DNA of 7,930 nt from Methanobacteriota archaeon. Its GTDB lineage: Archaea > Altiarchaeota > Altiarchaeia > IMC4 > QMZM01. Under the pieces are notes generated by a model. That model ran no database searches. It saw only the letters and a list, made by a program, of their open reading frames with translations, and was not told the DNA's origin. The DNA is taken from assembly GCA_021731385.1 (NCBI GenBank), contig JAKFXM010000123.1:1-7930 (forward strand), in the 5' to 3' direction. Both the position numbers and the translations under genes were made by a program. Positions 6,801 through 7,930 of this stretch are shown here, one piece after another (the first letter of the stretch is position 1; every line of letters begins with the position of its first letter).

Positions 6801-6971
6801 GTTCCATGCATGGCCTATATGCGCATGCCCGGATGTAAATGGCGGACCCTGACAGAAATAGAATTTCTTTCCGGATTTCCTGGATTCGCACATCTCTCTG
6901 AAAATATTATTCTCCTTCCAATATTCCCGGATTTCCTCTTCTAATTTTGGTAGATTGAATTCTTTTGCCAT
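3855..6971 (-). CDS. ileS: Isoleucyl-tRNA synthetase (archaeal/eukaryotic type)
   Basis: This class I synthetase charges tRNA(Ile) and edits misactivated valine. It is 1038 residues, full length for the archaeal form. Visible in order: HIGH at 51-54; zinc-type pair Cys179/Cys182; CP1 editing-domain motifs WTTTPWTLPSN (219-229) and GHGEEDF (317-323, Asp322 being the conserved editing residue); Cys383/Cys386; WLDSGS before the second catalytic half; KMSKS at 584-588; then the helical anticodon-binding domain and C-terminal domain. All key motifs are present, so the enzyme should be active. Residues about 657-674 are encoded by a tandem hairpin and look like an insertion in the linker before EPEDKWLLSRFN. 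The ATG has no Shine-Dalgarno, so a short-leader or leaderless transcript is likely. It heads the minus-strand block. Confidence 0.97.
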   Translation of the reverse strand: MAKEFNLPKLEEEIREYWKENNIFREMCESRKSGKKFYFCQGPPFTSGHAHIGHAWNHAIKDMVIRYKTMQGYDVFRRAGWDMHGLPIEVKVEEKVLGTRTKKEIEEYGIANFVSECKKFAIRNMNRMSEQLQRLGVWLDWDDPYMTLDRNYMESVWFGIKKAYEKNLLYSDKRVIHWCPRCETAMAGYEVRDEYKEVTDPSIYVKVKVKGKNEYILIWTTTPWTLPSNIAIAVHPEFDYAKVKVEDEVLILSKERLGILKKEYKILEEFKGDDLRDIEYLPILEIPVQKEIRHRVVTAPELVNLNEGTGCVHIAPGHGEEDFSVGRRNNLQVLSPVDEAGRFDIEPYKGIYVRDANPGIIENLKESKKLFREEKISHRYPHCWRCKTPLILRMTKQWFLAVSKISDNLVEKNREIEWIPDWIGSGRFENWLKEAKDWCISRQRYWNTPLPIWQCECGEIEVIGSINELYEKSKIKFEIQELDIHRPAIDGIKLKCKCGKEMSRVKDVMDVWLDSGSASWANLRYPQNKEGFEELFPADFITEGSDQTRGWFYSLLVSSVIAFDRIPYKKVLYHGFALDSEGRKMSKSLGNVIATEDVIEKYGADVFRFYVLWTTVPWEDLRFSWEGIDAVNRTLNILWNVYSFAETYMRLDGFDPNLPFGQIGHKNFAPQNFSCINKKYDIKFEPEDKWLLSRFNSLVKEVTDGLDRVHPHAVCRPIYDFILELSRWYIKLVRDRVWIEGDNPKKISIYYTLHMVLTGLSRLMAVITPHISEGIYRKLTNERSVHLSDWLKCDENAINKELEKKMLIAQQITECVLSMRQDAKIKLRWPIQRVIIAMKGEQDIGDIEPIILKMSNAKKIQKKDIETKLIVRPNLPVIGPKFRGDAGGIIKKLEGCDASKIKEEIEKTGEFRIDKVTLRVEDIIFETKLPENIVARGFEFGVVYIDSKLDEKLISEAMAREVIRRIQQMRKEMNLNELEVVEVFIKCDKEFENYINENKNFVEKETRGMINFGDGEGFKRDWKIEDSELTISINPRKS
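4952..5007. repeat. Tandem double hairpin inside ileS coding sequence
   Basis: Two inverted repeats lie a few bases apart. The first (4952-4976) pairs AAAAATTTTGC with GCAAAATTTTT, a perfect 11-bp stem with a GGA loop. The second (4983-5003) pairs AATTTGCCC with GGGCAAATT, a perfect 9-bp stem with an AAA loop, and extends by CCC/GGG (4980-4982 and 5005-5007) after a one-base bulge. Its length leaves the frame intact and it encodes NLPFGQIGHKNFAPQNFS (residues 657-674), which does not resemble the usual linker. It looks like a palindromic element inserted in frame, similar in style to the pair at 1817-1867. Confidence 0.75.
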
Positions 6972-7004
6972 TATAAGTAAGATATAGATATTAAAAGAAA
7001 ATAG

Positions 7005-7010
7005 TTATAA
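7005..7010 (-). promoter_or_regulatory. Possible TATA box of ileS
   Basis: The minus strand reads AAAAATTATAAC, with TTATAA centred about 36 nt upstream of the ileS ATG. A start site about 25 nt downstream would give a leader of roughly 10-12 nt, in line with the absence of a Shine-Dalgarno. The region is AT-rich throughout and other TATA-like words exist (for example near 6992), so the choice is tentative. Confidence 0.35.
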
Positions 7011-7077
7011 TTTTTAGCCTTTGTAAATTAAAAGTCAAAAAACGAAAACTACAAATAATAAATTCAAAATTAGGTGA

Positions 7078-7085
7078 TTTATATA
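7078..7085 (+). promoter_or_regulatory. TATA box for the RHH-methyltransferase operon
   Basis: TTTATATA matches the archaeal TATA consensus exactly and lies 49-56 nt upstream of the ATG at 7134. Transcription would be expected to start near 7106-7110, leaving a leader of about 25-28 nt with room for the GAGG ribosome binding site at 7123-7126. The position directly beside the dyad at 7084-7106 supports regulation of this promoter. Confidence 0.55.
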
Positions 7086-7106
7086 GATGTAATACACATA
7101 CATCTA
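7084..7106. promoter_or_regulatory. Candidate operator dyad for the ribbon-helix-helix regulator
   Basis: A perfect 8-bp inverted repeat, TAGATGTA and TACATCTA, is separated by ATACACA. It begins in the last bases of the TATA box and ends near the expected transcription start, where a bound protein would block polymerase recruitment. A second overlapping dyad, ACACATA (7094-7100) with TATGTGT (7112-7118), extends the symmetry towards the gene. Ribbon-helix-helix proteins commonly repress their own promoters by binding such repeats. That this protein binds here is inference. Confidence 0.5.
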
Positions 7107-7133
7107 TGTTATATGTGTTTTAGAGGCGTGAAT

Positions 7134-7334
7134 ATGAAAAAAACAAAAAAAGAAATGAAAAGGATACAAGTTACATTTACAAAGGAGCAATGGGAACTAA
7201 TAGAAAAGTTAAAGGGAGAAATGGGCATAACTGATTCTGAGATTGTCAGGAACATAGTAATGGGATGGTTAATGGAAAAATCTTTCATTTCTTCAACATT
7301 AAAATCAAAACTGTTTAGAGAGAAGGAAAAATAA
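7134..7334 (+). CDS. Small ribbon-helix-helix (CopG-like) DNA-binding protein
   Basis: This 66-residue protein has a basic N-terminus (MKKTKKEMKR), then a short alternating strand RIQVTFT, a helix KEQWELIEKLKGEMG, a turn ITDS and a second helix EIVRNIVMGWLMEK. This is the ribbon-helix-helix pattern of dimeric repressors and antitoxins, in which the strand pair reads the DNA major groove. I choose the ATG at 7134 because GAGG (7123-7126) stands 7 nt before it; a GTG 60 nt upstream in frame would add an unrelated segment overlapping the promoter and dyad. The methyltransferase-like gene starts 1 nt after its stop, so it probably controls that operon, in the manner of a controller protein, or is an antitoxin-like regulator. 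No toxin is recognisable in what is visible. Confidence 0.75.
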   Translation: MKKTKKEMKRIQVTFTKEQWELIEKLKGEMGITDSEIVRNIVMGWLMEKSFISSTLKSKLFREKEK

Positions 7335-7335
7335 A

Positions 7336-7749
7336 ATGGTAATGAACAAAGCAATAGAAGAGTTAAAGTTTCCAGAAGATTTTATCAATAAAATCATATG
7401 TGGGGATTGTCTAAGATTAACAACGAAGATACCTGATGGCAGTATTGACACAATTATTACAGATCCTCCTTATGGGTTGAATAAAAAAGGAATTAGTAAC
7501 GATTTAGATTTAAGCACGTTTTATAAAGTTCTTCCTGAATGTTATAGAGTTTTAAAACAGGATAGTTGGTTTGTTACATTTTTTAGCACTAAATTTTTAC
7601 CCGAATTATTTAAGAATAATCCATTTTCTTATTTCTGGCAAATTGTTCTTTATTGTCCTGAAGGAATGGTTAAATCTCCCATTGGATTTACTAAATTTAT
7701 GTCTTGCTTTAGAGAAAGTTACAAAAGCAAACTAAAGGTGATTAAATGA
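7336..7749 (+). CDS. Short N6/N4-type DNA methyltransferase-like protein, apparently lacking the AdoMet motif
   Basis: The protein matches the start of the N6-adenine/N4-cytosine DNA methylase family: IICGDCLRLTTKIPDGSIDTIITDPPYGLN, with catalytic motif IV DPPY at residues 43-46, then a segment typical of beta-class enzymes (FYKVLPECYRVLKQDSWFVTFFS). It ends at 137 residues. Family members usually run 200-300 residues and, in the beta arrangement, carry the AdoMet-binding FxGxG motif and a His/Lys-Pro segment after the target region; neither is seen here. It may be a decayed gene, one half of a split methylase, or a domain used with another protein. AAGGA (7323-7327) stands 8 nt before the ATG. 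An alternative ATG lies 6 nt downstream. The next ORF overlaps its stop as ATGA. Confidence 0.72.
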   Translation: MVMNKAIEELKFPEDFINKIICGDCLRLTTKIPDGSIDTIITDPPYGLNKKGISNDLDLSTFYKVLPECYRVLKQDSWFVTFFSTKFLPELFKNNPFSYFWQIVLYCPEGMVKSPIGFTKFMSCFRESYKSKLKVIK

Positions 7750-7930
7750 TAAAAAGTATTGGGCTTGAAACTTCAAGCATAATGCCCCTATTGGAAACGA
7801 CAACGAGAACATTACCACTTCAACAGCATATAAAGGAAACTATTGATAGATATAATGTTGAATTTTATACAGATTTGTATTCAGTAGAGGAAGCAACCCA
7901 GCAAATAAATACAAGCTTTAATAACGCTGT
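7746..7930 (+). CDS. Unrecognised ORF, 3' end beyond the window
   Basis: An open frame begins at the ATG at 7746, overlapping the methyltransferase-like stop by 4 nt (ATGA), and runs 61 codons to the window edge without a stop. The visible residues begin MIKSIGLETSSIMPLL and include RTLPLQQHIKETIDRYNVEFYTDLYS. I recognise no family: no signal peptide, membrane segment or catalytic motif is visible. It does not resemble the missing C-terminal half of the methylase within the part shown. Tight coupling to the methyltransferase-like gene suggests a partner such as a restriction enzyme, a second methylase subunit or an accessory protein, but this is context only. Confidence 0.55.
   Translation, partial: MIKSIGLETSSIMPLLETTTRTLPLQQHIKETIDRYNVEFYTDLYSVEEATQQINTSFNNA

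Noticed and set aside
7074..7133. Longer RHH protein beginning at the GTG at 7074
   Set aside because: The extra 20 residues overlap the TATA box and dyad and do not look like the family, while the ATG at 7134 has a GAGG site at good spacing.
7109..7354. An 81-codon minus-strand frame over the RHH gene
   Set aside because: It is Phe/Ser-rich, antisense to the RHH gene and lacks any domain.
7740..7930. Simple frameshift joining the methylase to its missing C-terminal half
   Set aside because: I read the frames after the TGA: one closes quickly and the open one (7746 onward) shows no methylase motif in the visible part. A sequencing error is still not excluded.

Overview
The window is archaeal chromosome. 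The proteins are archaeal or archaeal/eukaryotic types: ribosomal protein L21e, the RNA polymerase Rpb4/RpoF subunit, Alba, a DUF655 protein, an archaeal-type AspRS and an archaeal/eukaryotic-type IleRS. Several genes carry the archaeal GGAGGTGAT-type ribosome binding site. The exact lineage cannot be fixed from this stretch. The AspRS has the residues of the non-discriminating enzyme (His25, Pro84), so the organism probably makes Asn-tRNA(Asn) through a tRNA-dependent amidotransferase. That fits many euryarchaea and related groups.

Positions 1-6971 are a dense block of housekeeping genes, all on the minus strand. In transcription order they are ileS (6971-3855), rpl21e (3775-3446), rpoF (3446-3108), a DUF655 gene (3023-2451), a two-cluster ferredoxin (2418-2233), alba (2173-1898), a zinc-ribbon/KH protein (1800-1312) and aspS (1299-1). 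rpl21e and rpoF share one base. DUF655, ferredoxin and alba are closely spaced and probably form one unit, as do the KH gene and aspS. The theme is translation, transcription and chromatin, with the ferredoxin as the odd member.

Positions 6972-7133 are a divergent intergenic region. It holds a clear TATA box (TTTATATA) for the rightward genes, followed by a dyad that looks like an operator. The rightward genes (7134 to the window end, plus strand) look visibly richer in A+T. They are a 66-residue ribbon-helix-helix protein, a very short DNA methyltransferase-like protein with the DPPY motif, and an unrecognised ORF cut by the window edge. Spacing of 1 nt and an overlap of 4 nt indicate one operon, probably a self-regulated accessory DNA-modification or restriction-modification-like cassette at the edge of the housekeeping block.

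The most unusual structural signal is a pair of tandem perfect hairpins that occurs twice. One copy lies in the alba-KH intergenic gap (1817-1867). The other lies in frame inside ileS (4952-5007), where it encodes about 18 residues that look like an insertion between the catalytic core and the anticodon-binding domain.
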